A DNA stretch of 64,000 bases from Acinetobacter calcoaceticus (GCF_004345325.1 NZ_SLVJ01000013.1:1-64000), one strand, 5' to 3'. Shown: positions 27,186-35,499, counted from the stretch's first letter. Program-made: numbers and translations. Notes: generated by a model not told the origin, from the letters alone.

Positions 27186-28145
27186 TTGATTCAATACTCA
27201 ACTATGCAACATATTCATAAATTAGAGACAGCGGATATTCAACAACCCGATGTGCTTGATCTCAGTGTTTTCCACCGTATTGATATTAATTTATACCCAC
27301 TTTTTATTGCCGTATATGAACAGCAAAGTATTTCCAAAGCAGCACAAATTTTAAGTATTAGCCAGTCCGCTGCCAGTCATGCATTACAACGTTTAAGAAA
27401 TCTTTTAAATGATGAATTGTTTTTACGCAGTGGGCATAAAATGCTGCCATCGGCATATTCAGAGCAGATTTATCCCGTTATTCAACATGCACTGACTCAA
27501 ATTCAGGCCATGAGTTTAGCGCCAAAATCCTTCGTACCCAACATGCTACAACGCATTAAAATCGCAGTGCATGACGAAGTCGAACCGATTATCTTTCCCA
27601 AGATCGTGCAGCATTTTCAACAGCTCAATGTCGATGTACAGTTTCACAGTATTAAACTGGATCGTAAAACCGTGATCGCGGATTTAATTGCGCAACAGGT
27701 GGATTTTTTTATCGATCTAGAACAGAACTTCGGTGAAAAAATAAATGCCCATACCCTCGTGCAAGATCATTTTATGGTGTGTAGCCAACACCCAATCATG
27801 GATGCACAGACCTATTTTAAATTACAACATATCGGGGTATCTTCACGTCGTACTGGGGTATTGATCGAAGATATTTTTTTAAAACGTGAACAACTGTCTA
27901 GGCAGATCTTTTTAAGATGCCAGCATTACTCCACTGCACTTCAAATCCTTGAACAACAGCCCAATGCGGTACTGACCATTCCGCAACATGTATTGGTGCA
28001 TTTAAAAGTTGCCAAGACCTTAAATATCTATGCGGCACCGTTTGATTTTCCTAGAATGAATCTGGATCTATTTTGGTTAAAGGATACTCAACATAATGCT
28101 AGGCTGCATTTTCTACGAAGTGAAATCATTAAAATATTTGCTTAG
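27186..28145 (+). CDS. LysR-family transcriptional regulator
   Basis: The winged helix-turn-helix lies unusually far in (about residues 33-92) because of an N-terminal extension; FIAVYEQQSISKAAQILSIS and QSAASHALQRLRNLLNDELF are clear. The effector-binding domain follows. The style (INLYPLFIAVYEQ, LFLRSGHKMLPS) is that of the NodD/SyrM-like branch. The starts at 27186 and 27204 (MQHIHKL) are both possible. It is divergent from the ACAD11-like operon with a 65-base gap holding AT-rich promoter sequence, and is likely its activator, responding to an acyl or hydroxyacyl compound. Confidence 0.87.
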   Translation: MIQYSTMQHIHKLETADIQQPDVLDLSVFHRIDINLYPLFIAVYEQQSISKAAQILSISQSAASHALQRLRNLLNDELFLRSGHKMLPSAYSEQIYPVIQHALTQIQAMSLAPKSFVPNMLQRIKIAVHDEVEPIIFPKIVQHFQQLNVDVQFHSIKLDRKTVIADLIAQQVDFFIDLEQNFGEKINAHTLVQDHFMVCSQHPIMDAQTYFKLQHIGVSSRRTGVLIEDIFLKREQLSRQIFLRCQHYSTALQILEQQPNAVLTIPQHVLVHLKVAKTLNIYAAPFDFPRMNLDLFWLKDTQHNARLHFLRSEIIKIFA

Positions 28146-28316
28146 GCTATTTAACTCAATCTTTTGTTCTATTTAACTTAGGCTATTTTAAAACATTGTG
28201 TAAATCACTTGTGTTCTACAAATTCAATTGATTAAAATGCCAACTCATCGTTTTTCAATATAAAAACAAACAAATCAGGCGAGTTGATCGCCCTAAATCA
28301 AATATGAGTGTAATCC

Positions 28317-29006
28317 ATGAGCAATTTTAACCCCTCAGAAACAAGTCTGAAAGACAACCCTTTTTCAGCTAAAGGCCGCTTTGGCCGACTGTCCTATCTC
28401 GCGTGGATTTTTATCACCAGCATGTTATATAGCTGTTTTATGTCCTTGGTGTTTATCGTTGCTATTATCGCTTTTGCGAGTACTGGTTTTGAAAGCGATC
28501 CAAGCATCTTTTTAAGTTCAGGTATGGGCATATTTACGATCCTGTTATTCGCCATCTTAGTGATCGTATTTTTAGTCCTTAACATTAATATCTCAATTCG
28601 TCGTATTCATGATTTAAATAAAAGTGGTTGGCTGTGTTTGCTGTTCCTCCTCCCTGCGGTCAATATTATATTTGGACTTTATTTACTTTTTGCCCGTGGA
28701 ACAGCAGGCAGCAATAATTTTGGTCCCGAACGCCCAACTGAGCAAACCGAACGACTACTGGGTATATTTTATGCAACGGTGATGGTAATCATGCTTGTGG
28801 CCTATGCGGTTTTAGGTGCATTTTTCTATTCAATTCAAGATCAACTCGCGCAATTAGATTCCATTCAAGACACGACTTTAATGGATAGTGATCAGGACGC
28901 CTCTCAAGCCCTTGATGAAGCATTGACCGAGGAAGAGAAAAAAATCATGCAGGAGTTTGAAGCAGAAATGCAGCAAACACAAAAAGAATCACAAGCTGCA
29001 AATTAA
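28317..29006 (+). CDS. DUF805 family membrane protein
   Basis: The N-terminal half is a DUF805 unit: AKGRFGRLSYLAW, two long hydrophobic segments, ISIRRIHDLNKSGWLCLLFLLP (the RxHDxxxSGW core), and GTAGSNNFGP. A third or fourth hydrophobic segment follows (VMVIMLVAYAVLGAFFY), and the last 55 residues are acidic and Gln-rich, without membrane character. DUF805 proteins are small inner-membrane proteins without an assigned function. The charged C-terminal tail is longer than in the core family. The gene stands alone, convergent with the MocR gene, with 19 bases between their ends. Confidence 0.82.
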   Translation: MSNFNPSETSLKDNPFSAKGRFGRLSYLAWIFITSMLYSCFMSLVFIVAIIAFASTGFESDPSIFLSSGMGIFTILLFAILVIVFLVLNINISIRRIHDLNKSGWLCLLFLLPAVNIIFGLYLLFARGTAGSNNFGPERPTEQTERLLGIFYATVMVIMLVAYAVLGAFFYSIQDQLAQLDSIQDTTLMDSDQDASQALDEALTEEEKKIMQEFEAEMQQTQKESQAAN

Positions 29007-29025
29007 TTACCTCAATATATTGGTA

Positions 29026-30513
29026 TTAGATCGGCAAGCGCGCCAATTCATTATCGATGAGTTGGCGTAGCAATAACATACAGGCTTTAATCTCAGTTTG
29101 ATTCAGGGAGCTAAATCCAAGTACAAACCCATATTCGGGGTCTTGAGCATAAAACTGACTTAGACGGGTAATATAAATCTCACGCACCTCTGCGGCTTGA
29201 ACCAGAAATTTCTCCAAACTGATCGGAATGTCGGCCTTAAAATAGCAAGCGATTTGCATGGTAGGTTGATGTTCTTTGAGATAACAATAATCTGCCAAAT
29301 ACAACTCAAAACAATGCATAAAGGTTTGGTAGCGCTGCGCATATAACTGCTGCATCTGGACCAAATACTCAGCATAATAGCCACGCTGCATAAAATTGGC
29401 CAAGATCACCTGAAAATACTGCGACGGTGCACAACCGTCGATATAATTGCGATAACGTTTAAATGGCTCAATCAATGCCATCGGCAAGATGATATAAGAC
29501 ATCCTTAAACTGGGCAGTAAATACTTACTAAATGACCCTAGGTAAATGGTGCGTTGATAATGATCCAGTCCTAATATCGCTGGGTTATTCTCTTTATGCA
29601 ACATCAAGGCATCATAGTCGTCTTCAATAATATAACTGTTTCGCTGTTCTGCGAACTCAATTAACTGCTGTTTACGTGCCAAGCTCATTTGTATACCACT
29701 TGGATATTGGCTGGCTGGGGTCAGGTATAAAGCTTTAATATTGGATATATGCGCTGCTTGTTGTAGGTCTAAACCTTGATCATCTAAATTGACACAGTGT
29801 TGCTCTAGACCAGCAAGGTCAAATAAATGATAGGCATTGGAATAGTATGGATTTTCTAAAACGATGTGATCACCGCGATTAAACAGCACTTGCGCACATA
29901 AATATAAGCCCTGCTGGGTACTATTTACGATCAACACCTGCTCTGCATTGACCTGTGTATGGCGATTTAAATTGATAAATTGAGCAATCTCATGCCTTAA
30001 CAGCGCATCACCTGCCCCATTGTCCTTTAAAAAAATACTCAAGCCATATTGGCTCAAAGCAAATTTTTCAGTCTCATACCATTTTTTAAATGGAAAGTTG
30101 CGTATTTCAGGCATGCCATCGGCAAAGAAATTAAGATTTTGATCAAAAAACAACGCTTCTAATTTTTCTGTATTTGCAGGTAGGTCATATTCAATCTGAT
30201 GTCGCGTGGCGATCAGTTGATGCTGTGCATCGACTTGTAATGCACTGGGCTGAGTTTTAATAAAACTGCCCTTACCTTTAATCCGGTAAAATATGCCTTC
30301 TTGTTCAAACTGCGCATAGGTCTTTTCAACGGTATCGCGGGATATTCCTAAAGTCTCAGATAAAAACCGTGTCGATGGGCATTTAAATGCTTGCGGTAAA
30401 CTGACATCGGTTAAGGTTTTTTTAATCGCCAAATACAACTTGGTTCGGAGTTTTTTTTCAGGAATGATTTTAAAATTATCACTGAGTAATTGGATAAATT
30501 CATTCTGCGTCAT
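29026..30513 (-). CDS. MocR-type regulator (GntR helix-turn-helix + aminotransferase-like domain)
   Basis: This is a GntR winged helix (PSTRFLSETLGISRDTVEKTYAQFEQEGIFYRIKGKGSFI split over residues 40-85) fused to a fold-I aminotransferase domain. The latter has NSTQQGLYLCAQVL, TPASQYPSGIQMS (NPTG-like region), EDDYDALM near 265, and LGSFSKYLLPSLRMSYI with the PLP Lys near 295. I start at the ATG at 30513, which has GGATGGA five bases upstream; the longer frame begins with TTG at 30525. A perfect 16-base inverted repeat lies 18 bases before the start, with a -10-like TATACT in its loop, and suggests autoregulation. Targets unknown. Confidence 0.87.
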   Translation of the reverse strand: MTQNEFIQLLSDNFKIIPEKKLRTKLYLAIKKTLTDVSLPQAFKCPSTRFLSETLGISRDTVEKTYAQFEQEGIFYRIKGKGSFIKTQPSALQVDAQHQLIATRHQIEYDLPANTEKLEALFFDQNLNFFADGMPEIRNFPFKKWYETEKFALSQYGLSIFLKDNGAGDALLRHEIAQFINLNRHTQVNAEQVLIVNSTQQGLYLCAQVLFNRGDHIVLENPYYSNAYHLFDLAGLEQHCVNLDDQGLDLQQAAHISNIKALYLTPASQYPSGIQMSLARKQQLIEFAEQRNSYIIEDDYDALMLHKENNPAILGLDHYQRTIYLGSFSKYLLPSLRMSYIILPMALIEPFKRYRNYIDGCAPSQYFQVILANFMQRGYYAEYLVQMQQLYAQRYQTFMHCFELYLADYCYLKEHQPTMQIACYFKADIPISLEKFLVQAAEVREIYITRLSQFYAQDPEYGFVLGFSSLNQTEIKACMLLLRQLIDNELARLPI

Positions 30514-30530
30514 AGTTCCATCCAATCAAA

Positions 30531-30570
30531 ACATCAATCAAGCCCTTAGTATATAGGGCTTGATTGATGT
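30531..30570. promoter_or_regulatory. perfect 16-bp inverted repeat upstream of the second mocR gene
   Basis: Bases 30531-30546 are the exact reverse complement of 30555-30570, with an eight-base spacer. On the minus strand the spacer reads ATATACTA, containing a possible -10 element, and TTTTG follows the arm. It could be an operator, a terminator for the small upstream gene, or both. Confidence 0.65.
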
Positions 30571-30635
30571 ACTTCCATTTCATATTTAAATATGCGCATC
30601 CTGCGAACTAAGCCATGTGCTGGATATTCACGAAA

Positions 30636-30797
30636 TCAATGTTCAGCAGATTGCGTATGTGCTGCTTTATTTTTCTGTGAAGGCATATAGTCAGGTTCAC
30701 TGGTCACCGCCAGAAAAAACAAACCGAGAAACATACAGCCTAATAATAAACTGATTCCGACAACTAAATAAGGGAAAGGTTTCTTGGGTTCACTCAT
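30636..30797 (-). CDS. small single-span membrane protein, 53 aa, unknown
   Basis: The frame starts at an ATG that overlaps the stop of the upstream 270-residue gene by four bases (ATGA), a strong sign of coupled translation. The product begins MSEPKKPFPY, has one membrane segment (LVVGISLLLGCMFLGLFFLAV) and ends with a polar tail (SEPDYMPSQKNKAAHTQ...). I do not recognise the family. It is too short for routine gene finders but well supported by coupling, the Lys-Pro-rich cytoplasmic start and the clean hydrophobic span. Confidence 0.65.
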   Translation of the reverse strand: MSEPKKPFPYLVVGISLLLGCMFLGLFFLAVTSEPDYMPSQKNKAAHTQSAEH

Positions 30798-31606
30798 AGG
30801 ACTGCACTCGACGTTGATAGGCGATGATGTTTTAAAATCGTTTCGGTGAATTCACCAAAAACCGATAGTTTCTCAAAAATATGTTCACTATAAAGTAAGT
30901 CATCAATTAAATGTTCTGCCTTGGGCAGATCGACTTGAATCTGTTGGCTGAGCCATTGGGCATTGGCATAGGCGATTTTTTTGCACAGTGCCGCAGATTC
31001 ATCACTCTTCACTTTCCAAAATAACTGCTTAAAGTTAATGTCCGAATAATCATGCTCAATCAGCTGCGGTGTAATATGGCGAATTTCAATCTGCGCCCAA
31101 TCCTGTAATTGCTGTTGAATCTCTAGCGCTAGACCTTGTTCAGCAAACATATAGATGCACTGGGTTTTAGGATCTAAAAGCGCCTTACACAGTGCATAAA
31201 CTTCAACCTCATCCGCATGAAAATCTGCGGGCAATAAATCAAAGCCCAGATGCATTTCATCTATAGACTGTTGGCGCTGTAATTCTAGGGCATCGAGTTG
31301 CAGATAATAAGGATAAACCTGTTCAACCAATGCAACTTTAGCGGCAATGTAGATAGTTTTATAATTCAGCACTGCATTAATAAAAGGTGAGAATATATAG
31401 CTTAGGCTATTTTCTGTGATTTGTTTTTGCACGATATAATGATGACGATCATCATCCGAAACGACACGCTGTTGAGCACTAAGTCGTAATGCAGCATCTA
31501 CACTCGCTTGATCGGTATAACCCAGTTGGGCAATGATTTTAGCGCAATCAATATTCTGCGGATTAAAAGCATTGATGATAAATGTCAGGTTAAGACCGGA
31601 TTGCAT
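30794..31606 (-). CDS. hypothetical protein, 270 aa
   Basis: I do not recognise this protein. It has no signal peptide or membrane span. It is helical and acidic, rich in Gln, Leu and Ala, with two cysteines in the central part (ALCKALLDPKTQCIYMF). A segment near residues 160-200 looks alpha/beta (CIYMFAEQGLALEIQQQL...IEIRHITPQLI). It overlaps the 53-residue membrane protein gene by four bases. Upstream lies a pair of TGGTCTG direct repeats and a long hairpin, and beyond that the cydAB genes on the same strand. Confidence 0.55.
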   Translation of the reverse strand: MQSGLNLTFIINAFNPQNIDCAKIIAQLGYTDQASVDAALRLSAQQRVVSDDDRHHYIVQKQITENSLSYIFSPFINAVLNYKTIYIAAKVALVEQVYPYYLQLDALELQRQQSIDEMHLGFDLLPADFHADEVEVYALCKALLDPKTQCIYMFAEQGLALEIQQQLQDWAQIEIRHITPQLIEHDYSDINFKQLFWKVKSDESAALCKKIAYANAQWLSQQIQVDLPKAEHLIDDLLYSEHIFEKLSVFGEFTETILKHHRLSTSSAVL

Positions 31607-31702
31607 GCACTGCCCCCACCAAGAAATTAAAATATTAAGTAATTAAAATATTGAAGTTAAATCTTCAGGATATTTAGACTATAAGTGATTAAGCCCGCAA
31701 AG

Positions 31703-31732
31703 TGGTCTGTTTAAAATCAAAAAAGTGGTCTG
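31703..31732. promoter_or_regulatory. direct repeat TGGTCTG-N16-TGGTCTG
   Basis: TGGTCTG occurs at 31703-31709 and 31726-31732 (23 bases start to start), about 97 bases upstream of the 270-residue gene. The same arrangement, with the same 23-base spacing, occurs at 35168-35197 upstream of the DUF2946 gene. Both pairs are embedded in AGTGGTCTG or similar. This is a candidate shared operator. Confidence 0.55.
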
Positions 31733-31753
31733 AATAAATCAGACCACTTTTTT
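31719..31753. terminator. 15-bp perfect hairpin, bidirectional terminator after cydAB-DUF2474
   Basis: Bases 31719-31733 pair perfectly with 31739-31753; the loop is ATAAA. A-rich and T-rich ends give U-tracts in both directions. It lies about 65 bases downstream of the DUF2474 gene and should end the cyd transcript. One arm is also the second TGGTCTG copy. Confidence 0.8.
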
Positions 31754-31817
31754 ATATACCACCCATCAACCATGATGCAAAAGGTTGATGCTTGATACTG
31801 ATTTTAACGTTTAGACC

Positions 31818-31931
31818 TTATGCATATGCCAATTGCACCAAAAGTCTAAATGCACCCGCGATTAAGGCCAAAGCCATAAAACCACCGAGCCATAAAACGA
31901 TAAACCACTGTGTTTGCGATAGTTTCATCAT
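31818..31931 (-). CDS. DUF2474 family peptide, cytochrome bd (CIO) accessory subunit
   Basis: This is a 37-residue single-span protein with the core WFIVLWLGGFMALALIAGAF, which fits the DUF2474 family (short proteins encoded after cioAB/cydAB in many proteobacteria, analogous to CydX). GAGGA lies four bases before the ATG, and the gene starts 24 bases after the cydB stop. It probably stabilises the oxidase in the inner membrane. The family role is inferred mainly from gene position. Confidence 0.78.
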   Translation of the reverse strand: MMKLSQTQWFIVLWLGGFMALALIAGAFRLLVQLAYA

Positions 31932-31955
31932 CGTTCCTCACTTATCTCTATATGA

Positions 31956-32960
31956 TCAATGGTAACCTTCATCACCAATACGAACTTTGTCTCTAAATAC
32001 CCAATAAGACAATCCGGTATACATCAGGATAATCGGGATCAAGATCAATGCCCCAATCAAAGTAAACAATTGACTACTTTCAGGCGAAGCAGCCTGCCAA
32101 ATCGTAATCGAAGGTGGAATAATGTACGGCCACAAACTAATAATAAAACCGGTATATGCCAAAAACACCAAGGCCAAGGTATAGCCAAATGGGCTTAATT
32201 CTTGACGTAGTTTACAGGCGCGTAATGCTTTCCAAGTAAAAAAGATCACCAATAACGGCACTGGACTAAAATAAATCAAATGCGCTTGATTAAACCAACG
32301 CTGTGCAATTTCTGGATGCGCCAATGGCGTATACAAACTCACACAACCAAAGATCACAAATAAGAGGATCAGCAGTTTCGGCATCAGCTCATACATTTTA
32401 TCTTGAATATTGGTTTCAGTTTTGAAGATTAACCACGCACAACCGAGTGCAGCATAAAGTACAACCACACCCAATCCAGTGAATAAACTAAATGCACTGA
32501 GCCAATCTAAACCACCACCGGCATACATGTTGTTTTCAACTTTAATACCTTGGATATAAGCCCCTAAAATCACTCCTTGGAAAAAACTCGCCAAGATTGA
32601 TCCACCAATAAAGGCTTTGTCCCACCAGTGCTTACTCTTGTTGGCCTTAAAACGAAACTCAAAAGCAACACCACGGAAAATCAGTGCCACAACCATTATG
32701 GTAATCGGCATATATAGCGCCGACAAAACCGTAGCATAAACCAAGGGGAAAGCCGCATATAAAGATGCACCGCCGAGTACCATCCAAGTTTCATTACCAT
32801 CCCAGACTGGCGCCACGGTGTTCATCATGACATCGCGTTCTTGCTGACCTTTAAGGAAGGGAAATAAGATCCCAATCCCCAAGTCAAAACCATCCAACAC
32901 CACATAAATCAACACACCGATTGCGATAATCACAACCCATATCAATGATAAATCAATCAT
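31956..32960 (-). CDS. cydB: cytochrome bd-type ubiquinol oxidase subunit II (CIO-type)
   Basis: This is subunit II of the bd oxidase, a nine-helix inner-membrane protein of 334 residues. It opens with LIWVVIIAIGVLIYVVLDGFDLGIG and carries the conserved VAPVWDGNETWMVLGG block near residue 50 and FRGVAFEFRFK near 95. The short length and sequence style are those of cyanide-insensitive (CIO) forms rather than E. coli CydB (379). Its start overlaps the cydA stop by four bases. It forms the heterodimer with CydA that reduces oxygen without proton pumping. Confidence 0.93.
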   Translation of the reverse strand: MIDLSLIWVVIIAIGVLIYVVLDGFDLGIGILFPFLKGQQERDVMMNTVAPVWDGNETWMVLGGASLYAAFPLVYATVLSALYMPITIMVVALIFRGVAFEFRFKANKSKHWWDKAFIGGSILASFFQGVILGAYIQGIKVENNMYAGGGLDWLSAFSLFTGLGVVVLYAALGCAWLIFKTETNIQDKMYELMPKLLILLFVIFGCVSLYTPLAHPEIAQRWFNQAHLIYFSPVPLLVIFFTWKALRACKLRQELSPFGYTLALVFLAYTGFIISLWPYIIPPSITIWQAASPESSQLFTLIGALILIPIILMYTGLSYWVFRDKVRIGDEGYH

Positions 32961-34399
32961 TTGTCCTGCTCCTGCTGAGGCTGTTTATGGGCATCCAGAT
33001 CTTCTTCGACACTACTGAGTAGACGTTTAGAGGCTTGGATCACGGCAATATCACCATGGTAATCTGGATCGGAATGGACAAATTCTGGGCCTTTATGCAT
33101 CAATTTCAGCATGTAATAAATACCGATCCCAAACACCACACAGTACACCACCACAAACATAATCAGACTTAAGCCAACCTGCTCAGCAGAAACTGGTGAT
33201 AAACCATCTTTGGTTCGCATTACCCCATAAACCACCCACGGTTGACGACCCACTTCTGTGGTAAACCAACCTGCAAGTAAGGCAATAAAACCTGATGGCC
33301 CCATGGCAAATGCAAAACGGTGTAGCCATTTATTTTCAAAAATCTTGCCATTTTTACGCAATAATAATGCGCTTAAGGCCAGCAAAATCATCAATACGCC
33401 CAAACCGACCATGATTCGGAAACTCCAAAACACAGTTAATGCATTTGGACGATCTTCAGGGGCGAACTCTTTCAAGCCTGTGACCTTGCCATCCATGGTA
33501 TGGGTCATAATCAAGCTACCTAGATTAGGTATACCGATCGCATATTTGGTTTCTTCAGCTTCCATATCAGGTATGCCAAATAAATAAAGTGGCATGCCTT
33601 CATCATGGTTGGTTTCCCAATGCCCTTCAATTGCGGCCAATTTTGCTGGCTGATGTTCGAGGGTATTTAAACCATGCATGTCACCAATGAACATTTGCAA
33701 AGGCGCAAGGAATAGGATCATCCACAATGCCATTGAGAAAGAGGTTTTCACCAATGCATCACGGCGTCCTTTCATCAAATGCCAAGCAGCAGTCGCAGCA
33801 ACCAACAATGCTGACACCAAGAATGCAGCAGCAGCCATATGCGCCAGGCGGTACGGGAATGATGGGTTAAATACAATCGCCAACCAATCTTGCGGTACGA
33901 TGATGCCATTTTCGATGCTAAAGCCCTGAGGGGTCTGCATCCAACTGTTCGAGGATAAAATCCAGAACATCGAAATACAGGTACCGATCGCGACCATGAG
34001 TGTGGCAAAGAAATGCGCGCGCGGCCCAACTCGGCCCCAACCAAACAGCATAATGCCAAGGAAGCCTGCCTCTAAGAAGAAAGCACTCAGCACCTCATAG
34101 GTGAGTAACGGCCCAGTAACACTGCCTGCAACCCGTGAAAACTCACTCCAGTTGGTTCCGAACTGATAGCTCATCACCACACCAGACACTACGCCCATCC
34201 CAAAGGCAACTGCGAATATCTTCGCCCAAAACTTAAACAGGTCCTGATACACAGGATTATTGGTTTTTAACCAACGCCATTCCAGTACAGCAAGAAAACT
34301 CGCCAAACCGATGGTGATTGAAGGAAATACAATATGGAATGACACTGTAAATGCAAACTGAATTCGTGCCAGTTCGAGTGCCGTTAAACCTAAAGTCAT
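32957..34399 (-). CDS. cydA: cytochrome bd-type ubiquinol oxidase subunit I (CIO-type)
   Basis: This is the haem-bearing quinol oxidase subunit. With the start at 34399 (MTLGLTALELARIQFAF) it has 480 residues. His22 in SFHIVFP corresponds to the haem b595 ligand; the SYQFGTNW and GRQPW (EVGRQPWVVYG) signatures are present, and RLAHMAAAAFL carries the b558 His. The quinol (Q) loop is short, as in CIO-type enzymes. The frame extends to 34441, but the 34399 ATG overlaps the stop of a 33-codon upstream ORF (ATGA), so this start is favoured. It overlaps cydB by four bases. The enzyme serves low oxygen or inhibited-respiration conditions. Confidence 0.93.
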   Translation of the reverse strand: MTLGLTALELARIQFAFTVSFHIVFPSITIGLASFLAVLEWRWLKTNNPVYQDLFKFWAKIFAVAFGMGVVSGVVMSYQFGTNWSEFSRVAGSVTGPLLTYEVLSAFFLEAGFLGIMLFGWGRVGPRAHFFATLMVAIGTCISMFWILSSNSWMQTPQGFSIENGIIVPQDWLAIVFNPSFPYRLAHMAAAAFLVSALLVAATAAWHLMKGRRDALVKTSFSMALWMILFLAPLQMFIGDMHGLNTLEHQPAKLAAIEGHWETNHDEGMPLYLFGIPDMEAEETKYAIGIPNLGSLIMTHTMDGKVTGLKEFAPEDRPNALTVFWSFRIMVGLGVLMILLALSALLLRKNGKIFENKWLHRFAFAMGPSGFIALLAGWFTTEVGRQPWVVYGVMRTKDGLSPVSAEQVGLSLIMFVVVYCVVFGIGIYYMLKLMHKGPEFVHSDPDYHGDIAVIQASKRLLSSVEEDLDAHKQPQQEQDK

Positions 34400-34497
34400 T
34401 CTGTCACCCATTTGATGATGTTGGCGGGTGTGAATGCACAATTTAAGCCGTGGGGTGTCCCTAACAAAGCCTTGTGCGCTTTATCATATAAATTCAT
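34396..34497 (-). CDS. possible 33-codon leader ORF coupled to cydA
   Basis: An ATG at 34497 opens a frame of 33 codons (MNLYDKAHKALLGTPHGLNC...) ending in a TGA that overlaps the cydA ATG. A weak GAGA lies eight bases before it. The peptide is soluble and basic in its first half. It may be a regulatory leader peptide or a short gene of its own. Evidence is only the overlap and the open frame. Confidence 0.4.
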   Translation of the reverse strand: MNLYDKAHKALLGTPHGLNCAFTPANIIKWVTE

Positions 34498-34554
34498 GTC
34501 AAATCTCTACGAGTTGTCGTTAATTTCAAGTTTTAGATTTAAAAATAGAGAAAC

Positions 34555-35049
34555 TTAAATGACAGGAGGAGCTCGACTTTGCGGGATCAGATAGAGTTGT
34601 TGTAACTCAAAATAGACGTGATTAAATTGCGCAATATAGGCCAGCAGCCGAACTTGGATACGGACCAGTATTTCTTTGATCCCAAACTCAGTCGGTAAGA
34701 CTAAATTGCCATAGACGGTACAGTACTGGCATTGATGGCTCAAATCATGATGATCATGACCGCCTTGATGACCTTGCTGTGAATGTTTGGCAACTTGTGC
34801 TGCTTTAATGCGATCTTGCTGGATGAAATGGAGTTTAAAGCCCGATTGCACTATTTGCTGGATAAGAGGACGATCCTCGAGTGCAACTTGCGAATGTATA
34901 TGCTCAGGTGTAGGTCGCCACAGTGCATCTGAAATAGTTTCACACACCGGGGCAATTTGATATTGCTCAGGAAGTAGCGGTTGTAAAAAAACCGCAATCT
35001 GTAAAAGCATCGTTGCAAAAGCAAGGAGCAATCCACTGGGTTTAAACAA
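34555..35049 (-). CDS. DUF2946 family protein
   Basis: The 164-residue protein starts with a hydrophobic segment (GLLLAFATMLLQIAVFLQPLLP), is otherwise polar, and has a His-rich loop (HSQQGHQGGHDHHDLSHQCQ) ending in CQYC, the HxCxxC-type centre of DUF2946 proteins. That family often sits beside copper genes and may bind metal in the periplasm. No copper transporter is next to it here; instead it lies upstream of cydAB on the same strand, and a TGGTCTG repeat pair lies about 119 bases before it. Confidence 0.7.
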   Translation of the reverse strand: MFKPSGLLLAFATMLLQIAVFLQPLLPEQYQIAPVCETISDALWRPTPEHIHSQVALEDRPLIQQIVQSGFKLHFIQQDRIKAAQVAKHSQQGHQGGHDHHDLSHQCQYCTVYGNLVLPTEFGIKEILVRIQVRLLAYIAQFNHVYFELQQLYLIPQSRAPPVI

Positions 35050-35499
35050 GATAATGATCTCAGTCCAACACTGTTATTGACCATTGATTAACATGATCAA
35101 AATTAAACCGACTATTTAACTCAACATTAGTGCCACCACTATAGTGTATTGTAAGATATAATAAAAGTGGTCTGCTAAAATGCTTGTATCTGGTCTGATC
35201 AAGTGGTTATTTATAGACTTTAACTGAGATTGATTGTTTTAATTTCTGATAAAAATGCGCTTTACTTGCTTATAACACCTTAAAAATACTTAGAATTAGC
35301 ATTTTTTGAATTTATTCTTTTTAATTCGTAAAGGGCCTTTTAGCTCTAATAGATGATGCAATGACCAAGCATCACATCACCCTGTATATCATTTAACCAC
35401 TATACTCATATCACCTTGATCAGAACCAAAACTGACGATCAAAGCTGACAATATCAGGGTGATTGATCATACCTAATTGATCATATCTAAGTGATTAGT
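35050..35499. promoter_or_regulatory. AT-rich intergenic region with second TGGTCTG pair
   Basis: Of 450 bases, the segment 35168-35197 holds TGGTCTG-N16-TGGTCTG, followed by a TGATCAAGTGG element. Near 35375 and 35456 the sequences ATCACCCTG and CAGGGTGAT form a nine-base inverted repeat 72 bases apart. Repeated TTGATCAT elements occur at 35462-35485. No gene is seen. Confidence 0.45.

Noticed and set aside
34442..34554. cydA starting at 34441
   Set aside because: The upstream part reads as poorly conserved sequence, and the ATG at 34399 fits the family and overlaps a stop codon.
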